Origin: Bacillota bacterium
GTDB taxonomy: Bacteria; Bacillota; Sulfobacillia; JAJYWN01; JAJZPE01
Assembly (NCBI GenBank): GCA_021787335.1
Contig: JAJYMC010000024.1
Location: 1 to 64,000 of the forward strand
Direction of reading: 5' to 3'
Length of the DNA: 64,000 bases
Part shown: piece by piece, positions 54,069 to 63,430 of the stretch
How positions within the stretch are numbered: the stretch's first letter is position 1
How the letters are laid out: each line of letters opens with the position of its first letter
The notes under the pieces: generated by a model
What the model was told of the DNA's origin: nothing
Database searches by the model: none
Seen by the model: the letters and a program-made list of their open reading frames with translations, nothing else
Translations under genes and position numbers: made by a program

Positions 54069-55112
54069 CTACTTCTTGCGGAGGAAGGCCGGGATGTCCA
54101 GATCGTCCCCTGGGAACGGCTTGAACTCCAGGTCCTCCTGCGGCTGGCCGCGGCGAGGCCGGTTGTCGAAGCCGGTGGCGATGACCGTCACCCGCACCTG
54201 GTCTTTCATGTCTTCGTTGATGACCGCGCCGAAGATGATGTTGGCCTCGGGGTCGGCCGCCGCGGCGATGATCTCGGCCGCCTCGTTGACCTCGAACAAC
54301 CCCAGGTCCGGGCTGCCGGTGATGTTCAGAAGGACGCCCTTGGCCCCCTCGATGGAGGTCTCCAGAAGCGGGCTGGAGATGGCCGCCTTGGCCGCCTCCA
54401 CCGCCCGGTTGTCGCCGGAGGCGGAGCCGATGCCCATCAGGGCTGAGCCGGTGTCGAGCATGATCGTCCGGACATCGGCGAAGTCCAGGTTGATCAGGCC
54501 GGGCACGGCGACCAGGTCGGAGATGCCCTGGACGCCCTGACGCAGGACGTCGTCGGCGATGCGGAAAGCCTCGACGATGGAGGTCTTCTTCTCGACGACC
54601 TGGAGGAGCCGGTCGTTGGGGATGGTGATGAGCGTGTCGACCTTGTCCTTCAGGTCGGCGATGCCCCTCTCCGCCTGCTGTTGGCGCTTCTTGCCCTCGA
54701 AGGTGAACGGCCGGGTGACCACGCCGACGGTCAGGGCCCCCGATTCCTTGGCGCACTCGGCGACGATCGGCGCCGCTCCGGTGCCCGTCCCGCCGCCCAT
54801 GCCGGCGGTGATGAAGATCATATCGGCGCCCTTGAGGGCCTGAAGGATGGTCTCCCGAGTCTCCTCGGCGGCCTCTCGGCCCACCTCGGGGTTGCCGCCC
54901 GCGCCGAGCCCCCGGGTCAGCTTCGACCCAAGCTGGATCTTGTGGGGGGCGCTGGACAGGTAGAGGGCCTGGGCGTCGGTGTTCAGGGAGATGAACTCAA
55001 CGCCCATCAGGCCGGCGGTGATCATCCGGTTGACGGCGTTGCTCCCGCCGCCGCCCACCCCGACCACCTTGATGAGGGCGAATTGTTCCTTGTCGAGGTC
55101 AAGTTCGAGCAT
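54069..55112 (-). CDS. ftsZ: Cell division protein FtsZ
   Basis: Tubulin-like GTPase forming the Z-ring. 347 residues: [16 protein letters not shown], the GTP loop [12 protein letters not shown], and [11 protein letters not shown] in the T7 region. The C-terminal tail [11 protein letters not shown] is the conserved peptide bound by SepF, FtsA and others. ATG at 55112 behind AAGGAGGT. Last gene of the ftsQ-DUF881-sbp-ftsZ unit. Confidence 0.97.
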   Translation of the reverse strand: MLELDLDKEQFALIKVVGVGGGGSNAVNRMITAGLMGVEFISLNTDAQALYLSSAPHKIQLGSKLTRGLGAGGNPEVGREAAEETRETILQALKGADMIFITAGMGGGTGTGAAPIVAECAKESGALTVGVVTRPFTFEGKKRQQQAERGIADLKDKVDTLITIPNDRLLQVVEKKTSIVEAFRIADDVLRQGVQGISDLVAVPGLINLDFADVRTIMLDTGSALMGIGSASGDNRAVEAAKAAISSPLLETSIEGAKGVLLNITGSPDLGLFEVNEAAEIIAAAADPEANIIFGAVINEDMKDQVRVTVIATGFDNRPRRGQPQEDLEFKPFPGDDLDIPAFLRKK

Positions 55113-55206
55113 TCTGCGGGCTACCTCCTTGCGCCGTTGGGCCCCCCCGGCGGAGCGGGTGGCCTGAACAAAAGACCCAGGCCGTTTTGGCCTGGGCTAC
55201 TTATTT

Positions 55207-55608
55207 CTAGACGGTCGTGCTTTTCCCTTTCTCAGTTTCCGGCTTTTTCCCGACTTTCCATCGGTCGAAATTCGGCCAAAACCGCAGGAGATGTCGGCGA
55301 ATGGCGCCGAGGTTGAGGAACATGCGGTAGCCGAGGGCGAACAGCGCGGCATAGTAGAGCTCGACGCCGAGCCGGTCGCCGATGTAGGTCAGCGCCGCAG
55401 CCAGCATGGCGTTGCCGAAGAAACCGCTGACGAAGACGACGTTGTCGAAGTTTCCCTCGAGGCCGGCGCGGAGGCCGCCGAAGACCGAGTCGAGCGCGGC
55501 GAGCAAGGCGATGGACAGATAGCGGGCGTAGACCACCGGGAGAGCCACCGGCAGGAGGATCCCGACGGCCAGGCCGGCGGCCAGCCCGAGGAAGGAGAGC
55601 CAGATCAC
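55207..55608 (-). CDS. sbp: Small basic protein Sbp (DUF1290)
   Basis: 133 residues with three to four hydrophobic helices and the DUF1290 pattern (VYARYLSIALLAALDSVFGG, LRAGLEGNFD, VSGFFGNAMLAAALTYIGDR). Usually sits just before ftsA-ftsZ; here ftsZ follows directly. Function unknown. GTG start overlaps the DUF881 stop (GTGA). Confidence 0.9.
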   Translation of the reverse strand: MIWLSFLGLAAGLAVGILLPVALPVVYARYLSIALLAALDSVFGGLRAGLEGNFDNVVFVSGFFGNAMLAAALTYIGDRLGVELYYAALFALGYRMFLNLGAIRRHLLRFWPNFDRWKVGKKPETEKGKSTTV

Positions 55609-56327
55609 TTACCCGCACCTCCCTGGTCGGTCACCGGTTTGGCGTAGAGGAACTGCAGCGGCCCGGAGTAGGCCGGGATGGTCACTTCCTGGGGCTTGGT
55701 CAGCCTGATGTCGATCTTCCAGAAGCTGAGCTGGTCGAGGACGCCGCCGCGCATCCGCAGGGAGTTCTCCAGGGTGGTCGGGTCGCCGACGGCCAGGATC
55801 TCCACCGGCGGCGCCGTCCGGGTGTTGTTGATCGAGATGGTCGGGCCCGCGCACCTTATCTCCGACCGCGCCACGAGCCGCTGGCCGTTGACGGAGATGG
55901 CCTCGGCCCCCGCCGCCCGCAGTTCGTTGATGACCTTCAGGAGGTCGTCATCGTGGAGGATGAAGAGGTTCGGGTCCTCGCCCGGCTGCCGCGGGGCCTT
56001 TGAGTCGTCGAGGACCAGGCGGATGCCGGGGCCCTTGACGGCCACGGTGCCGGCCATGATCTGCGACTGCAGAAGGGCGTCCTGCATGCCCTGGTCGGTC
56101 TGCTGCCCCTTGGCCCCATCGGACAGCTGCTGGCGGAGGGTCGTCACCTCCGTGCGTAGCAGGTCGCGCTCTTGCTCAGCCTGCTGCAGCATGACGCTTA
56201 TCTCCTCGGAACGTTCGAAACTGAGCGGGTTTTGAATGTTGTGCTGGACCTTGAACTGGACGGCCAGCATGAGCCCGAGGACCATGCTGACCAGAGCGAC
56301 TGCCCATGGACCTCCCTTTTTGCCCAT
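55605..56327 (-). CDS. DUF881 family protein (YlxW/YlxX-like)
   Basis: 240 residues: an N-terminal membrane segment (VALVSMVLGLMLAVQF), a coiled coil (about 40-80), then the DUF881 domain (GPGIRLVLDDSK, DDDLLKVINELRAAGAEAIS, VNGQRLVARSEIRCAGPTI). Found in division clusters of Bacillota and Actinobacteria. ATG at 56327 follows GAGGG at 7 bases. Confidence 0.9.
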   Translation of the reverse strand: MGKKGGPWAVALVSMVLGLMLAVQFKVQHNIQNPLSFERSEEISVMLQQAEQERDLLRTEVTTLRQQLSDGAKGQQTDQGMQDALLQSQIMAGTVAVKGPGIRLVLDDSKAPRQPGEDPNLFILHDDDLLKVINELRAAGAEAISVNGQRLVARSEIRCAGPTISINNTRTAPPVEILAVGDPTTLENSLRMRGGVLDQLSFWKIDIRLTKPQEVTIPAYSGPLQFLYAKPVTDQGGAGK

Positions 56328-56368
56328 CACGGATCCCTCGTTTCTATCTTTGAGCCCGGAGCCTACGA

Positions 56369-57136
56369 CTACTTGTCCAGCTTGATCACGGGCGGGCCGT
56401 CGAACCTGAGGTCGATCTGGCGGACCGGCATCTTGCTGGCGGCGATATCATCGAGGATGCCGGCCAAGGCCTCGACCTTTCGACGGAGAAGGTCGCCGTC
56501 GGTCGGCCGGAACGACCCGAGGAGGACGGTCGCGTGGCCCGTGGTGTAAGCGGTGATGTCGCTGGTCCCATCGTCGCGGCCGGCGACATGGACCTCGGCC
56601 AGCATGGCCCGGTGGGCGGCGTCGACGGCGCCGATGACGGCCAGGCCCGTCTGGAGGGCCTCGCTGTTGACGGTCAGACCGACCCGCCATTCCTCGGACC
56701 GGACCCCGGTCAGGACCGGCAACCCCAGACCGTAGTAGTTGTCCACCAGGGCCAGCACGCGGGCGTCCCCATCGACGACGAAGAAGGTGTTGTTGTTGGG
56801 GACGGCCGCCGTGGCCTCGCGTTCCTTGATCGCGATCACCAACCGGCCGGGGAACTCGCGGCGCACGGCCGCTTCCTTGATCCAGGGCTGGGCCTCCAGG
56901 CGGCGCTTGACCTCGGCCAGGTTGACCTGCCACAGGTTGGCCTTGGCCGGCAGACCGGCGGCCTGGACCACGTCCTGGTTGGCCAGTTTGACGTTGCCGG
57001 TCACGGTCACGGTGGCGACGCGGAAATAGGCTGAACTCAAGAAGAAGAACAGCCCGATGCCGCCGAGCAACAACAGGTCGAAGAACAGGAAGACGCGGCG
57101 CTGCGCGCGCCATCGGCGCCTTTTGACCACCGCCAC
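56369..57136 (-). CDS. ftsQ: Cell division protein FtsQ/DivIB
   Basis: 255 residues: a basic N-terminus, one membrane helix (about 16-35), a POTRA domain (about 39-110: VATVTVTGNVKLANQDVVQA, LWQVNLAEVKRRLEAQPWIK) and a beta domain (RLVIAIKEREATA onward). Part of the divisome scaffold. GTG at 57136 with GGAGG seven bases upstream. First gene of its transcription unit. Confidence 0.9.
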   Translation of the reverse strand: MAVVKRRRWRAQRRVFLFFDLLLLGGIGLFFFLSSAYFRVATVTVTGNVKLANQDVVQAAGLPAKANLWQVNLAEVKRRLEAQPWIKEAAVRREFPGRLVIAIKEREATAAVPNNNTFFVVDGDARVLALVDNYYGLGLPVLTGVRSEEWRVGLTVNSEALQTGLAVIGAVDAAHRAMLAEVHVAGRDDGTSDITAYTTGHATVLLGSFRPTDGDLLRRKVEALAGILDDIAASKMPVRQIDLRFDGPPVIKLDK

Positions 57137-57192
57137 TCAGGTCCCTCCGTGCCCGTGAAAACCAGCTATGAGACACAGTCCTCCAACGCTAG

Positions 57193-57221
57193 ATTCTAAC
57201 GTCCGGTTGACGTTATGTCAA
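57193..57221 (-). promoter_or_regulatory. Sigma-A promoter of the ftsQ-DUF881-sbp-ftsZ unit
   Basis: Perfect TTGACA (57216-57221), a 17-bp spacer and TAGAAT (57193-57198). Two overlapping inverted repeats lie within it: TTGAC-ATAAC-GTCAA and TAACGT-(7)-ACGTTA, a possible repressor site. Confidence 0.7.
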
Positions 57222-57418
57222 ACAAAAGGACTCGTCCATCGACTCGCTGAACCGTCGGCCGCTGAACCCTCGGCCGCTGAACCGTCGGCCCAGATACGCG
57301 GCTTGGGCTTGTCCAAAGAACGGCCGAAAACCAGGCCGCGCCCGTTGACCGCGACGCGGCCTGGCACGGCGCCGGGGACGGCCCGCCCGTCGCTTCGACC
57401 GACAGGCGCGGCGCTCAC
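57218..57418 (-). CDS. Possible small protein (66 residues) overlapping the murA stop
   Basis: GTG overlaps the murA TGA (GTGA), as between many true gene pairs here. The product would be low complexity, with a threefold DGSAA/EGSAA-type repeat near its end, and no Shine-Dalgarno is visible. It also runs into the ftsQ promoter. More likely non-coding. Confidence 0.2.
   Translation of the reverse strand: MSAAPVGRSDGRAVPGAVPGRVAVNGRGLVFGRSLDKPKPRIWADGSAAEGSAADGSASRWTSPFV
57246..57290. repeat. Three tandem copies of a 15-bp unit
   Basis: GCTGAACCGTCGGCC, GCTGAACCCTCGGCC and GCTGAACCGTCGGCC in direct succession, one base differing in the middle copy. Located between murA and the ftsQ promoter. 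Confidence 0.85.
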
Positions 57419-58677
57419 TCGCGGCCGATGGCCGCTCCCAACGCCGACAACTTGGCCTCGAGCCCCTCGTAGCCGCGGTCGATGTGCTCGGTCCCCCTGA
57501 CCTTCGTCACGCCTTCGGCCGCCAGCCCGGCGATGACCAGGGCCATCCCCCCGCGGAGGTCGGGCGCGGCCACCTCGGCCCCGGACAGGCCCGGGACCCC
57601 TTCAACGACGGCGGCCCGGCCCTCGACGCGGATCCTGGCCCCCATCCGCGACAGCTCCTCGACATGGTTGAAGCGCTTGTCGAAGACGGTCTCGGTGATC
57701 AGGCTGGTCCCTTCGGCCACCGTCATCAGGGCCATCGCCTGGGGCTGCAGGTCGGTCGGGAAGCCGGGGTACGGCAGGGTCTTGAAGTCGACCGCCCGCA
57801 GTCTGGCGGTGGCGGTCACCATCAGCCCGGAGCGGCCCTCGGTGATGATCAGGCCGGCCTCCCGCATCTTGGCCATGGCCGCCTCGATGTGCTCCCCGAC
57901 GACGTTCCTGAACTCGACATGGCCGCCGGCGACGCCCACCGCGGCCAGGAACGTGCCGGCCTCGATGCGGTCCGGGATGACCGAGTGCTCGGCGCCGTGT
58001 AGGGTGGCCACGCCGTCCACCCGGACGGAGTCCGAACCCGCCCCGGAGACCCTCCCGCCCATGGCGTTGAGGAAACGCTGCAGATCGGCGATCTCCGGTT
58101 CCCGGGCGGCGTTGCGGATGACGGTCGTCCCCTCGGCCAGGATCGCCGCCATCATGACGTTCTCCGTCGCGCCGACGCTCGGGAAGTCGAGGTGGACTTC
58201 GCCGCCCCGCAGGGCGACGGCCTCGGCCTCGATATGACCGTAGCGCTCACGGAACTTGGCCCCCAGGGCGGAGAGGCCCCGCAGGTGCAGGTCGATGGGG
58301 CGCGGCCCGATGGCGCACCCGCCGGGGTAGGCCACGGTCGCCCGGCCCAGCCTGGCGAGGATTGGGCCCATGACGAAGATGGACGAGCGCATCTGGCCCA
58401 TCAGGTCGCCGGGGCCGACGTGGGTGTTCAGGCCGCCGGCGTGGATGGTGAGACTCCGCCCGCCGTCTCCCCCTCTTCCGGCTTCGACCTTCACTCCGAG
58501 TGACCTGAGGATGTCCGTCATGACGGTCACATCGCGCAGGTCCGGGACCTCGTGGATGAAACAATCGCCGGGGCAGAGCAGCGTCGCCGCCATGATCGGC
58601 AGGATCGCGTTCTTCGCCCCGCTCATCCTGACCTGACCTTCGAGTCTCCGGCCGCCTTCAATCACAAAAGAGCCCAC
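57415..58677 (-). CDS. murA: UDP-N-acetylglucosamine 1-carboxyvinyltransferase
   Basis: First committed step of peptidoglycan synthesis; fosfomycin target. 420 residues: GAKNAILPIMAATLL at the N-terminus; catalytic Cys 121 in YPGGCAIGPRPIDLHL; AEGTTVIRNAAREPEI and PYPGFPTDLQPQ are typical. The Cys form predicts fosfomycin sensitivity of the enzyme. GTG at 58677 after GGGGGTGG. It stands where murB is often found in related clusters. Confidence 0.96.
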   Translation of the reverse strand: MGSFVIEGGRRLEGQVRMSGAKNAILPIMAATLLCPGDCFIHEVPDLRDVTVMTDILRSLGVKVEAGRGGDGGRSLTIHAGGLNTHVGPGDLMGQMRSSIFVMGPILARLGRATVAYPGGCAIGPRPIDLHLRGLSALGAKFRERYGHIEAEAVALRGGEVHLDFPSVGATENVMMAAILAEGTTVIRNAAREPEIADLQRFLNAMGGRVSGAGSDSVRVDGVATLHGAEHSVIPDRIEAGTFLAAVGVAGGHVEFRNVVGEHIEAAMAKMREAGLIITEGRSGLMVTATARLRAVDFKTLPYPGFPTDLQPQAMALMTVAEGTSLITETVFDKRFNHVEELSRMGARIRVEGRAAVVEGVPGLSGAEVAAPDLRGGMALVIAGLAAEGVTKVRGTEHIDRGYEGLEAKLSALGAAIGRE

Positions 58678-58769
58678 TTGGCCACCCCCGAAACAGCCGG
58701 CCGAGGCGGCTGCCCACTATCATACGGTGGGCGTGGCCGGTTGGTGAAAGGGGTGGGGCCCAGAAGGGC

Positions 58770-60158
58770 TCAGGAGAAGCGCGGTCCGGCTTCGAGACGC
58801 TTCAGCAGCTCCGGGCCGAGGGTGGTGACGTTGCCGGCCCCGGTGGTCAGGACGAGGTCGCCGGGGCGGACGGCCCGCGCGAGGGCGTCGAGGAGGTCCT
58901 CACGCCGCGGGTGATACTCCACGTGGCGGTGGCCGGACTCGCGGACCTGGTTCAGGAGGGTCTCCCCGGTGATGCCGGGGATGGGCGTCTCGCCGGCCGA
59001 GTAGATGTCCATCAGGAAGAGCAGGTCGGCCGCGGCGAAGGCCGAGCCGAACTCCTTGACCAGGTGCTTCGTCCGCGTGTAGCGGTGCGGTTGAAAGACG
59101 CAGATGACCCGGCCGAAGTTCTGGAGCCTGGCCGCCCGCAGAGTGGCGGCCACCTCCGTCGGGTGATGGGCGTAATCGTCGATGACGGTCACCCCGCGGG
59201 CCTCGCCGACCCGCTCGAAGCGTCGCTCGGCGCCGATGAAGTCGTGCAGGGCCTCAGCGATGGCCGCGAAGGACAGGCCCGCCTCGAAGCCGACGGCCAC
59301 GGCGGCCAGGGCGTTCTGAACGTTGTGCCGGCCGGGCACGTTGAGCTGGAGGACACCCAGTTCCTGTCCCTTGAGCAGGACGCGGCAACTGCTCCCGGGC
59401 CCGTGGAAGCTGATGGCCGTAGTCGTCAGGTCGGCCGGCCCGTCCAGGGCGTAGGTGACCTTGCGACCTGGGTACCGTCCCCCGATCTCCCGGACCAGGG
59501 CGTTGTCGTAGCCGAGGACGGCCAGCCCGTCCGGCGGGACGTCGCGCAGGAACTGGTCGAAGGCCTCGACGATGCGCTCCAGGGTCCCGTAATGGTCGAG
59601 GTGGTCGGCCTCGATGTTGGTGACCACGGCGATGGCCGGGTGGAGCTTCAGAAAGGACCCGTCGCTCTCGTCGGCCTCGGCGACCACGTAACTCCCCCGG
59701 CCGAGGGCGGCGTTGGCTCCGAGGTTGCGGACCTCTCCCCCGACGACGTAGGTGGGATCGAGCCCGCCACGGTGGAGGGCCAGGGCGATCATCGACGAGG
59801 TGGTGGTCTTGCCGTGGCAACCGGCCACCGCCACCGACCGGCCGGAACGCATGATCTCCGCAAGCACCTCGGCCCGCCGCTTGATCGGCAGGCCCAGGCG
59901 CCGGGCGGCCTGGAGTTCCTCGTTGAAGGTGGGGATGGCCGACGACATGACGACCACGTCGGGCAGATGGCCGTCGGGGCCGGTCAGGTTGTCCGCCCTC
60001 TGGCCGGCCCTGACCTCCGCGCCCATCTCGGCCAACTTCCGGGCATGGATCGAGATGGCCAGGTCGGAACCGCTGACCCGGTGTCCCATCTCCTGGAGCA
60101 CTTTGGCGATCCCGCTCATGCCCGAACCGCCGATTCCGATGAAGTGGTAGTGACTCAT
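58770..60158 (-). CDS. murC: UDP-N-acetylmuramate--L-alanine ligase
   Basis: Adds L-Ala to UDP-MurNAc with ATP. 462 residues: N-terminal Rossmann HFIGIGGSGMSGIA, ATP loop VAGCHGKTTTSSM (111-123), EADESDGSFL, and C-terminal VIDDYAHHPTEVAATL. ATG at 60158, 7 bp after murG. Confidence 0.96.
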   Translation of the reverse strand: MSHYHFIGIGGSGMSGIAKVLQEMGHRVSGSDLAISIHARKLAEMGAEVRAGQRADNLTGPDGHLPDVVVMSSAIPTFNEELQAARRLGLPIKRRAEVLAEIMRSGRSVAVAGCHGKTTTSSMIALALHRGGLDPTYVVGGEVRNLGANAALGRGSYVVAEADESDGSFLKLHPAIAVVTNIEADHLDHYGTLERIVEAFDQFLRDVPPDGLAVLGYDNALVREIGGRYPGRKVTYALDGPADLTTTAISFHGPGSSCRVLLKGQELGVLQLNVPGRHNVQNALAAVAVGFEAGLSFAAIAEALHDFIGAERRFERVGEARGVTVIDDYAHHPTEVAATLRAARLQNFGRVICVFQPHRYTRTKHLVKEFGSAFAAADLLFLMDIYSAGETPIPGITGETLLNQVRESGHRHVEYHPRREDLLDALARAVRPGDLVLTTGAGNVTTLGPELLKRLEAGPRFS

Positions 60159-60165
60159 GCTTGTC

Positions 60166-61302
60166 TCACCTTGATGAACTGGACCGGTGCCGCGTTCGGA
60201 CGATCGACCTGATCTCCCGCCCGATCTCCGCCGCCGCCGATGGGCGGCCCATCTCCCGCGCGGCCTTGGTCATGGCGGCCAGCCGGTCCGGGTCGTCGAG
60301 CAACGCCTGGACCTGGCCGGCGATGGCCTCCCCGGTCAGGGCGGCGTCGGCGATGATGATGGCCGCCCCCCTGGACGCCAGGGCCTGCGCGTTGTACTCC
60401 TGATGGTTGTGGGTCACGTTCGGCGAGGGGACGAGGATGGCCGGGATGCCCATCGCCGTAAGCTCAGCCACGGTTATCCCGCCGGCCCGGGTGACCGCCA
60501 GGTCGGCGCAGGCCAGGGCGGCGTCCTGGTTATAGAGGTAGGGCACGAGGACCAGGTTCCGCTGCGCGGCCGGGTCGAACCCGGCTCGCGTCATGGCCTC
60601 GACGGTGGCTTGGTGGTGGGTCGTCCCGGTGGCGAAGACGACCTGCAGGTCGCCTCGGGTCAGGAGCTTCGGCAGGGCCTCGATCATGGCCCGGTTGATG
60701 GTCTCGGCGCCGCGGCTCCCGCCGAAGACGAGGAGGGTCCGCCGCTCCGGGTCGAGCCCCATGGCGGCCAGGGCCTCGGGCCGCTTGCGGTCGAGGATCT
60801 CGCTCCGGATGGGGTTGCCGGTGACGACGACCTTGCCAGGGGTGGCGAAGTACTTGCGGGCGTCGTCGAAAGGCACGGCGATGCGGGTCACGAAGGGCGA
60901 CAGGAGCCGGTTGGTCAGCCCCGGGAAGACGTTCTGTTCCTGGATCAGCGTGGGCAGGCCGGACACCGCCCCCATCAGGACGACCGGGCCGCAGACATAG
61001 CCGCCGGTGCCGACGACCACGTCCGGCCGGAAACGCCGGATGATCCGAGCGGCTTGGAGGCAGGCCCCGGCCGCCTTGACCACGCCGGTGATCCGTTCCG
61101 CGGCCGATTTGCGCAGGATGCCTTTGACGTCGATGGTGGCGAAGGCCAGGCCGGCCCGGGGGACCAGGTCGGCCTCGAGGCCGTCGCGGGTGCCGACGTA
61201 AAGGATCTCGCCCTTGGGGTCCTGCTCCGCCAGGACGCGGGCGATGGCCAGGGCCGGGTTGACGTGGCCGCCCGTGCCGCCGCCGGCTATCAGTGTGCGC
61301 AC
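60166..61302 (-). CDS. murG: Undecaprenyl-PP-MurNAc-pentapeptide N-acetylglucosaminyltransferase
   Basis: Converts lipid I to lipid II at the inner face of the membrane. 378 residues, GT-B fold: IAGGGTGGHVNPALAIA at the N-terminus, VVGTGGYVCGPVVLMG, VFGGSRGAETIN and the UDP-GlcNAc site TRAGGITVAELTAMGIP. GTG at 61302, 12 bp after ftsW. The C-terminus is a short Arg/Ser tail. Confidence 0.96.
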   Translation of the reverse strand: MRTLIAGGGTGGHVNPALAIARVLAEQDPKGEILYVGTRDGLEADLVPRAGLAFATIDVKGILRKSAAERITGVVKAAGACLQAARIIRRFRPDVVVGTGGYVCGPVVLMGAVSGLPTLIQEQNVFPGLTNRLLSPFVTRIAVPFDDARKYFATPGKVVVTGNPIRSEILDRKRPEALAAMGLDPERRTLLVFGGSRGAETINRAMIEALPKLLTRGDLQVVFATGTTHHQATVEAMTRAGFDPAAQRNLVLVPYLYNQDAALACADLAVTRAGGITVAELTAMGIPAILVPSPNVTHNHQEYNAQALASRGAAIIIADAALTGEAIAGQVQALLDDPDRLAAMTKAAREMGRPSAAAEIGREIRSIVRTRHRSSSSR

Positions 61303-61314
61303 GTGCCCACCGCC

Positions 61315-62415
61315 TTAGACTACGGAGTACTTGGAGATGTTGAGGAGGATGCCGACCCCCATCATCGTGAAGACCAGCGACGAACCGCCGGAGCTGATGA
61401 ACGGGAGAGGGATGCCGGTGATCGGCAGCGAGGCCGTGACCACCCCGATGTTGATGATGAGCTGAAGGGCGATCATCGTCGTCAGGCCGGCCGCGAGGAC
61501 GCTCGCGAAGGCGTCCGGGGCCGAGATGGCGACCTTATAGCCGCGCCAGATGAGGACGAAGAAGAGGAGCAGGATGACCGCCGCGCCGATGAAGCCGAGT
61601 TCCTCGGCGATGATGGCGAAGATGAAGTCGGTGTGGGCCTCGGGCAGATAGAACAGCTTCTGCCGGCTGCGGCCGAGTCCGACCCCGAAGAGGCCGCCGG
61701 AGCCCAGGGCGTAGAGGGCCTGGATGATGTGATAGCCCGTGTCGCTCGGGTCGGCCCACGGGTTGAGGAAGGCGAAGAAGCGACGCCGACGGTAGTCGGC
61801 GCTGAAGATGGCCGCCCCGAGGACCGGCAGGGCCGACAGGGCCAGGCCGACCAGGTGGGCCGGACGCGCGCCGGAGACGAAGAGCATCAGGAAGACCGTC
61901 CCGGCCAGGGCGACGGCGGTGCCGAGGTCCGGCTCGCCCATGATCAACAGGCCGGCGGCGCCGAGGATGGCCAGGACGGGGATGACCCCGCGCCAGAAGT
62001 CCTGGACCCGGCCCGCCCCTCGGGTCAGGAAGTGGGCCAGGTAGATGACCAGCGTCAGTTTGGCCATCTCCGACGGCTGGATGGCGTACGAGCCGAACCC
62101 GACCCAGCGGCGGGCGCCGTTGATCTCCCGGCCGATGCCGGGGACGAGGACGATGGCCAAGAGGAAGAACGAGAAGACGACGATGGGGATGGCGTAGCGC
62201 CTCAGGTGCCAGTAGTCGAAGTTCATCAGGAAGAGCATCCCGATGAGGCCGACGACCGCCCAGCCGGCCTGGCGTTTGAGGAAGTAGAGGGCGTCCTTGA
62301 ACTGCATCTCGGACTTGATGGAGCTGGCCGAGTAGACCATCACCATGCCGATGGCCAGGATGGTCATCGCCACGGCGAAGATGACGAAATCCGGACTCTG
62401 TTTGCGCCGGGCCAT
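61315..62415 (-). CDS. ftsW: SEDS-family peptidoglycan polymerase FtsW
   Basis: Polymerises lipid II at the septum with a partner PBP. 366 residues, ten predicted membrane helices; NGARRWVGFGSYAIQPSE, EPDLGTAVAL, GSGGLFGVGLGRSRQKLFYL then PEAHTDFIFAIIAEELGFIG, and PLPFISSGGSS are SEDS signatures. Position between mraY and murG favours FtsW; SpoVE is an alternative in spore formers. Confidence 0.93.
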   Translation of the reverse strand: MARRKQSPDFVIFAVAMTILAIGMVMVYSASSIKSEMQFKDALYFLKRQAGWAVVGLIGMLFLMNFDYWHLRRYAIPIVVFSFFLLAIVLVPGIGREINGARRWVGFGSYAIQPSEMAKLTLVIYLAHFLTRGAGRVQDFWRGVIPVLAILGAAGLLIMGEPDLGTAVALAGTVFLMLFVSGARPAHLVGLALSALPVLGAAIFSADYRRRRFFAFLNPWADPSDTGYHIIQALYALGSGGLFGVGLGRSRQKLFYLPEAHTDFIFAIIAEELGFIGAAVILLLFFVLIWRGYKVAISAPDAFASVLAAGLTTMIALQLIINIGVVTASLPITGIPLPFISSGGSSLVFTMMGVGILLNISKYSVV

Positions 62416-62442
62416 CGCGTCCTCTCCTTCCGCCGTGGCCGT

Positions 62443-63405
62443 CTAGCCCCAGTTCCTGAGGCCGAGGAAGCCGATGATGACGAAGATCGCCGCCGCCAGC
62501 CAGAAGCGCGTGGCCACCTGGGTCTCGCTCCAGCCGAGGAGCTCGAAGTGATGGTGCAGCGGGGCCATCTTGAAGACCCGCCGGCCGGTCAGCCGGAACG
62601 ACACCACCTGGATGATGTCGGAGACGGCCTCGAGGACGAACAGGCCGCCGGTGAACACGAGGAGCAGTTCGGTCTTGGTCAGCACGGCCAGAGCCGCCAG
62701 GGCCCCGCCCAGAGACAGCGCCCCCAGGTCGCCCATGATGACCCTGGCCGGGTGGAGGTTGTAGACGAGGTAGCCCAGCAGCGCGCCGACCATGGTCAGG
62801 GACAGCAGGCCGAGTTCGAGCCGGTCGCCGGCGATGGCGATGAGGGCGTAGGCGGCGGAGACGATGACCATCGCCCCGGCGGCCAGACCGTCCACGCCGT
62901 CGGTGAGGTTGACCGAGTTGGAGGTGGCGATAACGACGAGGACCACCAGGACCGGGTAGAAGTAACCGAGGTCGATGGTCGTCGCGGTGAACGGGATGCC
63001 GACCGTCGGCGGCAGGCCGACAACATTGGTCGCCCCGAGGCTCAGGACGAGGCCGATGAGGACCTGACCGACCAGCTTGTGCCGGGCCTTCAGGCCCAGC
63101 GGGCGGTGCAGGACGACCTTGCGGAAGTCATCCATGAAACCGATGGCCCCGAGCCCGAAGGCGGTGAAGAGGACGAGGCCGACCGAGGCGTTCAAGGGGA
63201 CGAAGACGAGGGTCGCGACGACGATGCCCAGGAGGAAGATGAGTCCGCCCATGGTCGGTACGCCGGCCTTCTTGAGGTGGGTCTGAGGCCCGTCAATGCG
63301 GACACTCTGCCCCAGCTTCAGCCGCTGCAGGAACCGGATGATGGGCACACCCACCGCCGCGGCGACCACGAAGGCCAGCCCCGGGGCCAGAATCAGTCTT
63401 TCCAA
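62443..63405 (-). CDS. mraY: Phospho-N-acetylmuramoyl-pentapeptide transferase
   Basis: Makes lipid I. 320 residues, ten membrane helices: KKAGVPTMGGLIFLLGI, FMDDFRKVVL (catalytic Asp pair), SVNLTDGVDGLAAG, and MAPLHHHFELLGWSETQV (HHH). The third motif reads VIMGDLGALSLGG where most enzymes have MGDTGSLALG; the key Asp is kept. TTG at 63405 has GGAG only two bases upstream, so the true start could be slightly different. ftsW follows after 27 bp with no murD between. Confidence 0.95.
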   Translation of the reverse strand: MERLILAPGLAFVVAAAVGVPIIRFLQRLKLGQSVRIDGPQTHLKKAGVPTMGGLIFLLGIVVATLVFVPLNASVGLVLFTAFGLGAIGFMDDFRKVVLHRPLGLKARHKLVGQVLIGLVLSLGATNVVGLPPTVGIPFTATTIDLGYFYPVLVVLVVIATSNSVNLTDGVDGLAAGAMVIVSAAYALIAIAGDRLELGLLSLTMVGALLGYLVYNLHPARVIMGDLGALSLGGALAALAVLTKTELLLVFTGGLFVLEAVSDIIQVVSFRLTGRRVFKMAPLHHHFELLGWSETQVATRFWLAAAIFVIIGFLGLRNWG

Positions 63406-63430
63406 AGCTCCACCACTCCCAACGAACGCG

